Shown: positions 16,127 to 24,509 of the stretch, one piece after another | How the letters are laid out: every line of letters starts with the position of its first letter | Numbering within the stretch: the stretch's first letter is position 1 | Source of the DNA: Cupriavidus pinatubonensis | Lineage (GTDB): Bacteria > Pseudomonadota > Gammaproteobacteria > Burkholderiales > Burkholderiaceae | DNA length: 64,000 nucleotides | Direction: 5' to 3' | NCBI RefSeq assembly: GCF_019602855.1 | Contig: NZ_CP080767.1 | Span: 3,658,001-3,722,000, forward strand | Notes under the pieces: model-generated | What the model was told of the DNA's origin: nothing | Database searches by the model: none | The model's input: the letters and a program-made list of their open reading frames with translations, nothing else | Program-made: the position numbers and the translations under genes

Positions 16127-16486
16127 TCACCCCAACAAACTGACCACCTTCTCCGGGGGCCTCCCGATCGCGGCCCGCCGGTTCCTGACCACTACCGGCC
16201 GCTGCAGCAAGATTGGATTGTCGGCGACGGCCGCCAGCAATTCGGCATCCGTGAGCCCTGGATCAGCCAGATCCAGCTCCTGATACGGCGGTTCGTTGTC
16301 CCGCATCATTTCCCGCGCCGACACCCCGAGCATGGTCTGCAGCTGCCGCAGCGTCGACAGCGAAGGCGGCGACTTCAGATACTCCACGACCTCCACCGGT
16401 TCGCCGAGGCGTTCGGCGGCGGCCTCGACCAGGGCCAGCGTTTCGCGCGATTTCGAGCAGCGAGGGTTGTGATAGATGGTGATCAT
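16127..16486 (-). CDS. arsC: ArsC-family reductase (arsenate reductase/Spx-like)
   Basis: A 119-residue glutaredoxin-linked ArsC-fold protein. The active cysteine is Cys10 in IYHNPRCSKSRETLALV, and the family residues in RDNEPPYQELDL and LQRPVVVRNRRAAIGRPPE provide the arginine cluster for arsenate. The start at 16486 gives the usual MITIYHNP N-terminus; the frame is open upstream but not conserved. No ars efflux genes are nearby, so it may be a housekeeping thiol reductase rather than a dedicated resistance gene. Confidence 0.9.
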   Translation of the reverse strand: MITIYHNPRCSKSRETLALVEAAAERLGEPVEVVEYLKSPPSLSTLRQLQTMLGVSAREMMRDNEPPYQELDLADPGLTDAELLAAVADNPILLQRPVVVRNRRAAIGRPPEKVVSLLG

Positions 16487-16579
16487 GGCAGGTGTCCTTC
16501 TTGTCGAATAATCACGCACTATATACGTGCACCAGCGCTGTGCAAGCCTGCTGCCCGATGCCGGCATGCATTGTGCTGA

Positions 16580-17212
16580 ATGGCTCGCACACTACGATTG
16601 CCAACCATGGCGGCGACACCGATTCCCATGACGATTTCCCCGATTTCCCTGCCCCCGGCGAGAGCCGGACAGCAACGCAAACCGTTCACCCTTCGCGATG
16701 CCGGCCCGGCCGACGTGCCGGCCATCCAGGCGATCTACGCTCACCACGTGCTGCACGGCCGCGCCTCGTTCGAGGAAACACCGCCCGGTGTGGACGACAT
16801 GCAGTTGCGCATGGCCGAAGTCTTGCGCAAGGGACTGCCGTACTTGGTCGCGGAGCGCGATGGTGAGGTGCTCGGTTACGCCTATGCCTCGTCATACCGT
16901 GCGCGCAGTGCTTACCGGTACGCCATCGAGGACTCCATCTATATTGATCACCGCTGTGTAGGCGAAGGTCTGGGGCGAACCTTGCTGGAAGCGCTGATCG
17001 CGCGCTGCGAGACCGGGCCGTGGCGGCAGATGGTCGCGGTGGTCGCCTGCACCGCCAGCGGCGAGGGTGCTGGCTCTCTCGCCGTGCATGAGCGGCTCGG
17101 TTTCCGCACGGTCGGCCGGCTGGAAGCGGTCGGCTTCAAGCACGGGCAGTGGATCGATACGGTGCTGATGCAGCGGCCGCTTGGCGCTGGCAACGGGACG
17201 CTGGCCGAGTAG
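16580..17212 (+). CDS. GNAT N-acetyltransferase (phosphinothricin acetyltransferase-like)
   Basis: A GNAT enzyme of the Pat/Bar-like group. The core reads LRDAGPADVPAIQAIYAHHVLHGRASFEE, the CoA-binding region is IDHRCVGEGLGRTLLEALIARCE, and the C-terminus has HERLGFRTVGRLEAVGFKHGQWIDTVLMQR. Members acetylate small amines, phosphinothricin or methionine sulfoximine. The start at 16580 adds about 25 residues before the domain; ATGs at 16607 and 16628 are possible alternatives. It is divergent from arsC with about 93 bases between starts. Confidence 0.88.
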   Translation: MARTLRLPTMAATPIPMTISPISLPPARAGQQRKPFTLRDAGPADVPAIQAIYAHHVLHGRASFEETPPGVDDMQLRMAEVLRKGLPYLVAERDGEVLGYAYASSYRARSAYRYAIEDSIYIDHRCVGEGLGRTLLEALIARCETGPWRQMVAVVACTASGEGAGSLAVHERLGFRTVGRLEAVGFKHGQWIDTVLMQRPLGAGNGTLAE

Positions 17213-17216
17213 CCGT

Positions 17217-17837
17217 TCAGGCTGCCCGGATTGCCAGGCTCCCCGTCCACGCATTGAGCCGCTCAAAGCCGCGTGCGACGAAATCCTCGCCGCGCGCCAT
17301 ATTCTCCATGCGCACCACTTCGACCTGCGTGATGCCGACCGAGCCAAATACATACTGCAGGTAAGGCGTCATCATGTCGCGCTGGCTGCCCGGCCCGTCA
17401 TGGAACGGTCCGCCGCACGATACCACGGCCAGCACCGGGCGGTCCGCCAGCAGGCCGACCTTGCCGGCAGGCGTACTGCGAAACGTCCGGTTGGATCGCA
17501 CCACATGGTCGATCCAGGCCTTGAGCGCGGACGGCACCGTGAAGTTGTGCATCGGCGTGGAGATCAGCACGATATCTGCCGCCTCCAGTTCACCAATCAG
17601 CGTCTCGGACAACGCCAGCGCAGCATGCTCGGCGGGACCGCGGTCCGCAGCCGGCATCAGGCTTGCGCGGGCCATGGCGCCGTCGATATGAGGCACCGGG
17701 TCGGCGGCAAGGTCGCGATCGATCACCGTCACCGGCCCGTGCCGGCGTTCCAGCCACTCGATCATGCGAGCGCCGGCCTGCCGGCTATAGGAATTTTCGG
17801 CGCGCGGACTCACGCTCAGGTAAAGGAGCTTGGGCAT
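17217..17837 (-). CDS. azoR: FMN-dependent NADH:quinone/azo reductase (AzoR)
   Basis: A 206-residue flavodoxin-fold reductase of the AzoR family. FMN-binding sequences are LSVSPRAENSYSRQAG near the N-terminus, STPMHNFTVPSALKAWIDHVVR and VSCGGPFHDGPGSQRDMMTPYLQ. The family reduces quinones and azo compounds by two-electron transfer and helps resist thiol and electrophile stress. The start at 17837 was chosen for the conserved MPKLLYLSVSPR N-terminus. It follows the acetyltransferase gene by only two bases, so translation is probably coupled. Confidence 0.92.
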   Translation of the reverse strand: MPKLLYLSVSPRAENSYSRQAGARMIEWLERRHGPVTVIDRDLAADPVPHIDGAMARASLMPAADRGPAEHAALALSETLIGELEAADIVLISTPMHNFTVPSALKAWIDHVVRSNRTFRSTPAGKVGLLADRPVLAVVSCGGPFHDGPGSQRDMMTPYLQYVFGSVGITQVEVVRMENMARGEDFVARGFERLNAWTGSLAIRAA

Positions 17838-17839
17838 GG

Positions 17840-18292
17840 TCAATCCAGAACGATGTTGAAACGCAGCGCCGAGGCGAGCAGGCCGTTGCGGTAATAGAAG
17901 CGGTGGCCAAGCACGTTGGTGAGCGGCGTATCGAGCACCAGCTTGGTGCAACCGAGCGCGCGTGCCTCATTTTTGAGCCGATCCATCAGCCGGGCGCCGT
18001 ACCCACCGCTGCGCGCAGACTCGTCGGTGACGAGGTCATCGACATAGAAGTGAACGCCGTGGACCAGGTTGTCCTGCAGGCGAAAGCCCGCCAGCGCGAC
18101 CGGACGACCCTCGTCCCAGACGGCCATCAGCCTGTAGCCGGCCGACTGCTGGCGGCGCCAGCGTGCGATGAGTTCGTTCACGTCAGCCAAATGAGGACGT
18201 AGCTGGCGCATCAAGCCGAAGCAGGCCGCTACATCGTCGTCATCATCAACGTAACGAATATCCTCGTTGATTTTTTCAATTGGCATATTCAT
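17840..18292 (-). CDS. GNAT N-acetyltransferase
   Basis: A 150-residue GNAT-fold protein with the CoA pocket in DESARSGGYGARLMDRLKNEARALGC and the closing strand GHRFYYRNGLLASALRFNIVL. Substrate unknown. Its ATG overlaps the stop of the upstream AhpD-like gene by four bases and it runs almost directly into azoR, so the three form a minus-strand operon that appears geared to oxidative or electrophile stress. Confidence 0.85.
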   Translation of the reverse strand: MNMPIEKINEDIRYVDDDDDVAACFGLMRQLRPHLADVNELIARWRRQQSAGYRLMAVWDEGRPVALAGFRLQDNLVHGVHFYVDDLVTDESARSGGYGARLMDRLKNEARALGCTKLVLDTPLTNVLGHRFYYRNGLLASALRFNIVLD

Positions 18293-18768
18293 CGCGCAGC
18301 TCCGATGTCGGACGTCGGCGGCGTGAACCGGTAGCCCACGGCGATACGGTTCCAGAAGTTGATGCTGGCGATCGCCGTACCGAGAAACACAAGTTCCTGT
18401 TCGGAGAACTGCTCCCGGACCTGCGCGTAGATGGCATCCCCCGGGCCATGGCCCGACAGATCGCTCAGGGCCTCCGCCCAGGCCAGCGCAGCCTGCTCCC
18501 GGTCGCTGAACACGCCTGCGTCACGCCATGCCGCGAGCAGGTCGAGCTTGCGCGGATCGACATCGAGCTTGCGGATGATGTTCAGGTGGAACTGCAGGCA
18601 GAACGCGCAGCCGTTGATCTGCGAGACGCGCAGCTTGACCAGTTCTACCAGCGCCTTGTCCAGTCCGGAGTCGGTCACGGCCTTGCTGAGCGCAGCCAGC
18701 GCGGCATAGACGGCGGGAGCGGTCTGGGTGAACTGCTGGTATTCCATGCGTGCCATGGTGTTCGCCAT
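18289..18768 (-). CDS. AhpD-like carboxymuconolactone-decarboxylase-family protein
   Basis: A 159-residue protein with the full AhpD active-site spacing E-X11-C-X2-C-X3-H (Glu42, Cys54, Cys57, His61 within NGCAFCLQFH). AhpD-like proteins act as alkylhydroperoxidases or peroxidase-reducing partners. The start at 18768 (MANTMARMEYQQF) is behind a GGAGG-like site; the frame is open upstream into the divergent promoter region. It heads an operon with a GNAT gene and azoR and is transcribed away from a marR gene, the usual arrangement for a regulated stress operon. Confidence 0.9.
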   Translation of the reverse strand: MANTMARMEYQQFTQTAPAVYAALAALSKAVTDSGLDKALVELVKLRVSQINGCAFCLQFHLNIIRKLDVDPRKLDLLAAWRDAGVFSDREQAALAWAEALSDLSGHGPGDAIYAQVREQFSEQELVFLGTAIASINFWNRIAVGYRFTPPTSDIGAAR

Positions 18769-18786
18769 TGGGTCCTCCGTTGGAAG

Positions 18787-18822
18787 TGATAATATCAGAG
18801 CACGAACATAATATAAGAGCAC
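18787..18822. promoter_or_regulatory. Probable MarR operator: dyad plus direct repeats
   Basis: TGATA-A-TATCA (18787-18797) is a perfect odd dyad. Overlapping it are two 13-base direct repeats, AATATCAGAGCAC (18791) and AATATAAGAGCAC (18810), differing at one position and spaced 19 bases start to start, almost two helical turns. All lie in the 61-base divergent gap between the AhpD-like gene and marR and are AT-rich against the background. Confidence 0.65.
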
Positions 18823-18829
18823 TGACATT

Positions 18830-19336
18830 ATGCGCAAGACCAAGGAAAAGACCGCATCCGTGGCAGGGAATTCCGGCGCGGAGGGCGTACCCATTCCAGC
18901 GCCCGGCGAAGGCAAGCGCGGGGAAAGCGGCTATCTGGGCTACCTGCTCCGCCAGGCCGGCGCCGCGAATCGCCTGCGTATGGAGCGAGCGCTCGCGGAT
19001 CTCGGCGTGACGCCGCCGCAGTTCGTGGTGATGACGATGATCGGCGCATACCCGGGCGTGTCGAACGCCGATCTCGCGCGGCTTGCGGTGCTGACGCCGC
19101 AGACAGTCAGCTTGATCATCGGCAACCTCGAGAAGGCCAGTGTCATCGAACGCCAGCCGCATCCCGTGCATGGACGCATCCAGAACATCGCCCTGACGGA
19201 GGCAGGCAAGACGCTGCTCGCGCAATGCCGGGAGCGCGTACAGGAGAACGAGGCGCGCCTGCGCGCGGGACTCACGGACGCCGACGAGCAGGTCATCCGG
19301 CGCTGGCTGGTGGCGCTGGCCGTCGAGACGGAGTGA
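18830..19336 (+). CDS. MarR-family transcriptional regulator
   Basis: A 168-residue MarR winged-helix protein. The HTH lies about residues 80-105 (VSNADLARLAVLTPQTVSLIIGNLEKASVIER) followed by the wing PHPVHGRIQNIALTEAG. The first 35 residues are a poorly structured Pro/Gly-rich extension. It is divergent from the AhpD/GNAT/azoR operon and probably represses it and itself through the repeats in the shared 61-base gap; the ligand is likely a phenolic, quinone or oxidant (inference from the operon). Confidence 0.9.
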   Translation: MRKTKEKTASVAGNSGAEGVPIPAPGEGKRGESGYLGYLLRQAGAANRLRMERALADLGVTPPQFVVMTMIGAYPGVSNADLARLAVLTPQTVSLIIGNLEKASVIERQPHPVHGRIQNIALTEAGKTLLAQCRERVQENEARLRAGLTDADEQVIRRWLVALAVETE

Positions 19337-19340
19337 TATC

Positions 19341-19371
19341 TACAAAAGAAAAGACCCGCATTGCTGCGGGC
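19341..19371 (-). terminator. Rho-independent terminator of the M20 peptidase gene
   Basis: Stem CCCGCA/TGCGGG with a four-base loop at 19355-19370. Read on the minus strand it is followed by a run of T (TCTTTTCTTTTG). It lies between the convergent marR and M20 genes and serves mainly the latter. Confidence 0.75.
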
Positions 19372-19402
19372 CCTCCGGACTTCGCGATGAAATGCCGAAG
19401 CC

Positions 19403-20671
19403 TTACGCCATCAGGTCCGACAGCGCCAGCGCCACCACCTTGGTCGCGCGGTTCAGGTCGTTGAGGCGCAGGTTCTCGTCCGAGTTGTGGCCGCGTGCTT
19501 CCATCAGCGTGCGCGGGCCGGCGCCGTACAGCACCGTCGGGATGCCGCGCTTGGTGTAGTGGCGCGCGTCGGTGTACAGCGGCACGCCTTGCACCGGGAT
19601 CTCCACGCCGAACACGGACTCGGCACGGCTCTTCAGCGCGCCGATCAGCTTTTCCACGCCCGGCAGTTCCGACAGCGGCTCGGCCAGGATGATGCGCTCG
19701 ACCTTCACCTCGATGCCCGGACGGTCCTTCGCGGCCTTTTCCACCACGGCGCGGATTTCGCCTTCGGCGTCAAAGCCGATTTCCTCGGGGATCATGCGGC
19801 GGTCGACGCGGAAGGTCACCAGGTCCGGCACCACGTTGGTGTTGATGCCGCCCTTGATCAGGCCCACGTTCAGCGTAGCGGTGTCGATGCCCGGCACCTT
19901 GGACTTGCGCGTGGCCAGCTCCGCGCGCAAGCCGTAGATGGCTTGCAGGATGTGCGTGGCGGCTTCGATGGCGTCGACGCCGGTGTGCGGCATGGCGGCG
20001 TGGCCTTGCTTGCCCTTGACCGTCACTTCGACGTGCAGGCAGCCGTTGTGCGACGACGTGATGCCGTACGAGAAGCCGGCCGAAATCGCGTAGTCGGCCT
20101 TGCTCAGGTTGTTGTCGAGCAGGAACTTGGGACCGATGTCGCCGCCGGTTTCCTCGTCATAGGTGAACTGCAGCTCGACCGCACCGTTGATCTTCGCGCC
20201 CTGCTTCTCGGCTTCCATCAGCGCCAGCACGGCGTAGGTGTAGGTCGCGAAGTCCGACTTCGACACCGCCACGCCGCGGCCGTACATGACCGGGCCGTGC
20301 TCGCTGTCCGCAATCTCGCCGCCGTACGGATCCTTGGTCCAGCCCAGGCCCGGAGGCACCACGTCGCCGTGGGCGTTCATGGCGATGACCGGGCCGCCCG
20401 TGCCGAATTGCTTGCGCACGACCAGGTTGGTCGCGCTGATCATGCCGGCGGCCTTCACTTGCGCTTCAGGCACCTTGTGCGCTTCGACGGTGAAGCCCAG
20501 ACCTTCCAGCAGTTCCTTGGTGCGCTTGCCGTGGGCATCGCAGTCGCCCGCCGGGTTGTCGGAGGGGACCTTGACCAGCTCTGCCAGGAAGGCTTCCTGT
20601 TGCGGGCGATGCTGGTCGATGAACGTCGTCAGCGTGGTTTCGATCGGGTTCATATTGTCTCGTGCGGTCAT
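19403..20671 (-). CDS. M20-family metallopeptidase (ArgE/DapE type)
   Basis: A 422-residue zinc deacylase/peptidase of the ArgE/DapE/CPG2 group. Metal-site motifs are NAHGDVVPPG (His, Asp), TYDEETGGDIGP (tandem Glu) and HNSDENLRL at the end, with the dimerisation domain in the middle (GKQGHAAMPHTGVDAIEAA). Substrate is not determined. It follows an AllC/HyuC-like hydrolase gene by about 50 bases on the same strand, so the pair may act in sequence on an N-carbamoyl or N-acyl amino acid. Confidence 0.88.
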   Translation of the reverse strand: MTARDNMNPIETTLTTFIDQHRPQQEAFLAELVKVPSDNPAGDCDAHGKRTKELLEGLGFTVEAHKVPEAQVKAAGMISATNLVVRKQFGTGGPVIAMNAHGDVVPPGLGWTKDPYGGEIADSEHGPVMYGRGVAVSKSDFATYTYAVLALMEAEKQGAKINGAVELQFTYDEETGGDIGPKFLLDNNLSKADYAISAGFSYGITSSHNGCLHVEVTVKGKQGHAAMPHTGVDAIEAATHILQAIYGLRAELATRKSKVPGIDTATLNVGLIKGGINTNVVPDLVTFRVDRRMIPEEIGFDAEGEIRAVVEKAAKDRPGIEVKVERIILAEPLSELPGVEKLIGALKSRAESVFGVEIPVQGVPLYTDARHYTKRGIPTVLYGAGPRTLMEARGHNSDENLRLNDLNRATKVVALALSDLMA

Positions 20672-20720
20672 GGCTTGTTTTCTGGGAATCTTAGTAACAG
20701 GAAGCGTTCGGGGGACAGCC

Positions 20721-21974
20721 TTATTGCTGCCGCTGGAAGTGCTCGACGAAATCGCTGAACACGCGCGCGGACAGTTCGGCGTCCTCGGCGGTCATGGTTT
20801 CGGTCGGGTGGTGGCTGATGCCGCCGTTGCCGCAGCGCACGAACAGCATCGCGACGTCGGCAATCGCGGCAATGGCCATGGAGTCATGGCCGGCGCCGGA
20901 GGGAAGGTGGCGCACCGGCACGCCCTGGCGGGCGACGGCGGCGGCCCATTGCTCCTGCAGCCACGAGGCGCAGGGAACACTCTTGGCTTCGTGCGTCTTG
21001 CGCACCTGCGCACGCACGTTGCGGCGTGCGCACACGCGTTCGATCTCGGCCAGTACGTCGTTCACGGCGGCTTCGCGCTCGGCGTCCTCGCCGGCGCGGA
21101 TGTCGATCGAGAACACCGCGCGGCCCGGCACCGTGTTGGTCGCGCCGTTCGGCACGTTGAACTGGCCCACGGTGCCCACCAGGCCCGGCTTGCCGCCGCA
21201 GCGCTTTTCGATGTAAAGGCCGATTTCGGCACCCGCCATGGCCGCATCGCGGCGCATGTCCATCGGCACCGTGCCGGCGTGGCCGGCGAGGCCTTCGAGT
21301 TCGATGACGAAGCGGGTCGCACCCGAAATCGCGGTCACCACGCCGACTGGCAGGCCTTCATTGAGCAGTACAGGGCCCTGTTCGATATGGACTTCGATAA
21401 AGGCCAGCACTTTCTTCGGGTCGTGCGCGGCGGCGGGCAGGCCGGCCGGGTCGAAACCGGCCGCGGCCATCACTTCGCGCATGGTCTTGCCGCTGTCGTC
21501 GACGTTGTCGAGGACGTTGTTGTCGAAGGTGCCGGCAATGGCGCGGCTACCGAGCAGCGTCGCCTTGAAACGTACGCCCTCTTCTTCGGCGAAGCCGACC
21601 ACCTCGATCGCGAACGGGAAGCGCTTGCCCTGGCGATTCCATTCCGCCACGCATGCGACCGGCAGGATCACGCCGAGGTTGCCGTCAAAGCGCCCGGCAT
21701 CGCGCACGGTGTCGAAATGCGAACCTGTCAGCAGCGCCGGGGCGCCCGGGTCTGTGCCTTCATAGCGGCCGATCACGTTGCCGGCGGCGTCACGGCGCAC
21801 GGTCATGCCGGCGGCCTGCATCCATTCGGTCAGCTGTGCGGCCGCGCCGTGGTGCGCCTCGGTCAGATAGGTGCGGGTGAGCAAGCCGGGCTGCTCGGTG
21901 TGAACGGCCAGGGCGTCGGCCCAGGTCATGATGCGCGTGCCGATGTCTGCGGACGGCGACAGGTTTGCTGCCAT
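20721..21974 (-). CDS. M20-family allantoate amidohydrolase/N-carbamoyl-L-amino-acid hydrolase
   Basis: A 417-residue AllC/HyuC/beta-ureidopropionase-type enzyme. Typical motifs are DAAGNVIGRYEG, TGSHFDTVRDAGRFDGNLGV, FAEEEGVRF, EVHIEQGPVL and the late PSGAGHDSMAIA and GISHHPTE. These coordinate two metal ions and cleave N-carbamoyl groups or the ureido group of allantoate. Which substrate is used cannot be decided here. It is divergent from a dicarboxylate-type transporter gene, with a GntR regulator beyond, so the region is probably one inducible catabolic unit. Confidence 0.88.
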   Translation of the reverse strand: MAANLSPSADIGTRIMTWADALAVHTEQPGLLTRTYLTEAHHGAAAQLTEWMQAAGMTVRRDAAGNVIGRYEGTDPGAPALLTGSHFDTVRDAGRFDGNLGVILPVACVAEWNRQGKRFPFAIEVVGFAEEEGVRFKATLLGSRAIAGTFDNNVLDNVDDSGKTMREVMAAAGFDPAGLPAAAHDPKKVLAFIEVHIEQGPVLLNEGLPVGVVTAISGATRFVIELEGLAGHAGTVPMDMRRDAAMAGAEIGLYIEKRCGGKPGLVGTVGQFNVPNGATNTVPGRAVFSIDIRAGEDAEREAAVNDVLAEIERVCARRNVRAQVRKTHEAKSVPCASWLQEQWAAAVARQGVPVRHLPSGAGHDSMAIAAIADVAMLFVRCGNGGISHHPTETMTAEDAELSARVFSDFVEHFQRQQ

Positions 21975-22377
21975 GCGTTGTCTCCTGCTGGAAGGGCTTG
22001 AAGCCGCGGCACGCCTGGCTGGCGAGGTGCCAGTCGGGGCTATGCCTGGTACAGGCGCCCCATGGGCCGAAGCTCTATTCTGTGCGATTCATGGTAGCAC
22101 AGTGAATTCAAAAATTGCATACAAAAATGATATGCACTATATTCGGTTCCACGTTCAGACAATCCGCTGCGGACAATCCGGTCCGGACAACGGATAGCGT
22201 GGATTCCGTCCCAACAGGGGGGCAGTCCGCGGAGGTGATGTGCCGGTGACTCGGACACGAACCTGAACGGCAAGGCCGGCAGCCCATTGGCCAACGAAGC
22301 ACCGGGCTGCAGGCGTTCCTGAATCAAAACGGGCAGCCCGGCGACAGGCCAGGCAACGACCCGGTACGGAGACAACC
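21975..22377. promoter_or_regulatory. Divergent intergenic region with a probable GntR operator
   Basis: This 403-base gap separates the hydrolase operon from the transporter gene. It contains TGCATA-N9-TATGCA at 22116-22136, a perfect 6-base dyad in an AT-rich patch that could bind the nearby GntR protein. At 22158-22189 the phrase GACAATCCG occurs at 22158 and 22172, followed by GGACAACGG, forming short spaced repeats. No gene was found in the gap, and no clear -35/-10 pair is claimed. Confidence 0.55.
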
Positions 22378-23769
22378 ATGCAGCACGCAGTCCAGTCGCG
22401 CCCCGCCCCTGGTGGCCGCCTCCACACCCGCTTCACCCGGTCGCTGTTCGGCCAGGTGCTGATCGCCCTGGTGATCGGCACGGCGCTCGGCATGCTGTTC
22501 CCCGAATTCGCCGCCAAGCTCAAGCCGCTCGGCGATGCGTTTATCAAGCTGGTCAAGATGCTGATCGGCCCCATCGTGTTCTGCGTGGTCGTGGCCGGCA
22601 TCTGCGGCGCGGGCGAGCTCAAGAAGGTCGGCCGTGTCGGCATCAAGGCGGTGGTGTACTTCGAGATCGTCACGACCATCGCGCTGGCGCTCGGCATCCT
22701 GCTGGCCTATGTCTTTCACCCGGGCACGGGCATGAACGTGGACCCCCGCTCGCTCGATGCGTCGGCCATCTCCGGCTATATCGAGAACGCCACCAAGGTG
22801 AAGAGCGAGGGCACCGCCGACTTCCTGCTCAAGCTGATCCCGAACACGATCATCGGCGCCTTCTCCAGCGGCGACGTGCTGCAGGTGCTGCTGGTCTCGG
22901 TGCTGTTCGGTTGTGCGCTGTCGCTGGTCGGAGAAAAGGCCAAGCCGCTCGTGAGCCTGATCGACACGTTCTCGCACACGCTGTTCAAGATGATGGGCTT
23001 CATCATCAAGCTGGCCCCGCTGGGCGTGCTGGGCGCTGTGGCCTTCACCGTCGGCAAGTACGGCATTGGTTCGCTCAAGCAGCTCGGCTTCCTGGTGGTG
23101 CTGTTCTACGGCGCGGTGACCATCTTCGTGCTGGTGGTGCTGGGCACCATCATGCGGCTGTGCGGCTTCTCTGTGATCAAGCTGATCCGCTACCTGCGCG
23201 CCGAACTGCTCGTGGTGCTGGGTACTGCTTCGTCGGACAGCGTTTTGCCGCAGGTGATGAAGAAGCTCGAGTTCATGGGCATCAAGAAATCCGTGGTCGG
23301 CCTCGTAATCCCGACTGGCTATTCTTTCAACCTTGACGCGTTCTCGATCTACCTGACGCTGGCCGCCGTGTTCATCGCGCAAGCTACCAACACGCCGCTG
23401 GCGATGGGCGACCTGCTCGGCATCCTGGCGGTGGCGCTGGTCACCTCCAAGGGGGCCCACGGCATCCCGGGCTCGGCCATCGTGATTCTGGCGGCGACGC
23501 TGTCGGCGCACCCGGCTATCCCGGCTATCGGCCTGGTGCTGGTGCTGTCGGTGGACTGGTTCATCGGCATTGCGCGTGCGCTCGGCAACCTGATCGGCAA
23601 CTGCGTCGCCACCGTCGTCGTGGCGGCCTGGGAGAAGGACATCGACCGTGACCGCGCGCGGGACGTGCTCAACGGTGTGGTGCCGGCCACCGAGCTGGAC
23701 GAAGGCCTGCCGATGGCCGACGCGGCCCACAATGCAGTGCCGGTGCCGTCCCCCGCGGCGGGGCGCTAG
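22378..23769 (+). CDS. dctA: DctA-type dicarboxylate/amino acid:cation symporter
   Basis: A 463-residue DAACS-family (SLC1-like) symporter with about eight membrane helices and two re-entrant loops. Diagnostic sequences are LLVVLGTASSDSVLPQVMKKLE (serine-rich hairpin 1 with TASSDSVLP), VIPTGYSFNLDAFSIYLTLAAVFIAQA (substrate/cation site) and TSKGAHGIPGSAIVILAATL. The RBS GGAGA lies seven bases upstream of the ATG. Most such proteins carry succinate, fumarate, malate or orotate. Here it may supply a ureide or carboxylate related to the divergent hydrolase. Confidence 0.93.
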   Translation: MQHAVQSRPAPGGRLHTRFTRSLFGQVLIALVIGTALGMLFPEFAAKLKPLGDAFIKLVKMLIGPIVFCVVVAGICGAGELKKVGRVGIKAVVYFEIVTTIALALGILLAYVFHPGTGMNVDPRSLDASAISGYIENATKVKSEGTADFLLKLIPNTIIGAFSSGDVLQVLLVSVLFGCALSLVGEKAKPLVSLIDTFSHTLFKMMGFIIKLAPLGVLGAVAFTVGKYGIGSLKQLGFLVVLFYGAVTIFVLVVLGTIMRLCGFSVIKLIRYLRAELLVVLGTASSDSVLPQVMKKLEFMGIKKSVVGLVIPTGYSFNLDAFSIYLTLAAVFIAQATNTPLAMGDLLGILAVALVTSKGAHGIPGSAIVILAATLSAHPAIPAIGLVLVLSVDWFIGIARALGNLIGNCVATVVVAAWEKDIDRDRARDVLNGVVPATELDEGLPMADAAHNAVPVPSPAAGR

Positions 23770-23816
23770 AATCTCGGCATTTCCCCAAACGCGCAGGCCC
23801 TGCGCCCAAGCAAGCC

Positions 23817-24509
23817 ATGCCCGAGCATATCGATCCCGACATGACCGCCGAAGCGATTGCCAACGACATCGTCGCGGCGATCGTCTCGCACCGGCTGCCT
23901 CCGGGCACCAAGCTGCGGGAGGAAGCCCTGGCCAGCGTCTACCGCGTGAGCCGCACCAAGGTGCGCGCGGCGCTGCTGATGCTGTCCAAGGACAAGGTCA
24001 TCCAGATCGTGCCGGACAAGGGCGCGTTCGTCGCCAAGCCGAGCGCCGAGGAAGCGCGTGAGGTCTTCGCGGTGCGCCGCATCCTGGAAGCGGCGCTCGC
24101 GCGGGAGTTCGTCGCCAAGGCAAAGCCTGCGGACTACAAGCGAATCGACAAGCACCTGGCCTCCGAGCGCAAGTCGATCGAAGGCGTCGATGCCCAGACC
24201 CGCACGCGGCTGCTCGGCGATTTCCACATCGTGCTGGCCGAAGTGGTCGGCAACAGCGTGCTGACCGAGATGATGCGCGAGCTGTCCGCGCGCAGCGCGG
24301 TCATCACCATGCTGTACCAGTCGCGCCGCGATGCGGCGTGCTCGTCCGACGAGCACCGCGAGTTCATCGAAGCGGCACGTGCTGGCGATGTCGAGCGCGC
24401 GGTGGCGCTGATGGTCGACCACCTGAGCCACGTCGAGGCCGCCCTGCATTTCGAGGAAAGCCCGCCAGCCGCGCGGGGCAAGGATCTGGTAGCGGCACTG
24501 CTCGCGTAA
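23817..24509 (+). CDS. GntR/FCD-family transcriptional regulator
   Basis: A 230-residue FadR-subfamily regulator. The N-terminal winged helix (AEAIANDIVAAIVSHRLPPGTKLREEALASVYRVSRTKVRAALLMLSKD) is followed by an all-helical FCD ligand domain with the metal-binding pattern RRILEAALAREF, DFHIVLAEVVGN and SSDEHREFIEAARAGD. It starts 48 bases after dctA and is probably co-transcribed. It likely senses a carboxylate and controls the transporter and the divergent hydrolases through the 22116-22136 dyad. Confidence 0.9.
   Translation: MPEHIDPDMTAEAIANDIVAAIVSHRLPPGTKLREEALASVYRVSRTKVRAALLMLSKDKVIQIVPDKGAFVAKPSAEEAREVFAVRRILEAALAREFVAKAKPADYKRIDKHLASERKSIEGVDAQTRTRLLGDFHIVLAEVVGNSVLTEMMRELSARSAVITMLYQSRRDAACSSDEHREFIEAARAGDVERAVALMVDHLSHVEAALHFEESPPAARGKDLVAALLA

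Noticed and set aside
16127..16486. arsC as evidence of an arsenic-resistance operon
   Set aside because: No arsB, acr3, arsH or arsR gene is adjacent; ArsC/Spx-like proteins often occur alone as thiol reductases.
22158..22190. GACAATCCG-type repeats upstream of dctA as a specific regulator site
   Set aside because: Copies are short, imperfect and of GC-rich composition; chance occurrence is likely and no matching regulator is evident.
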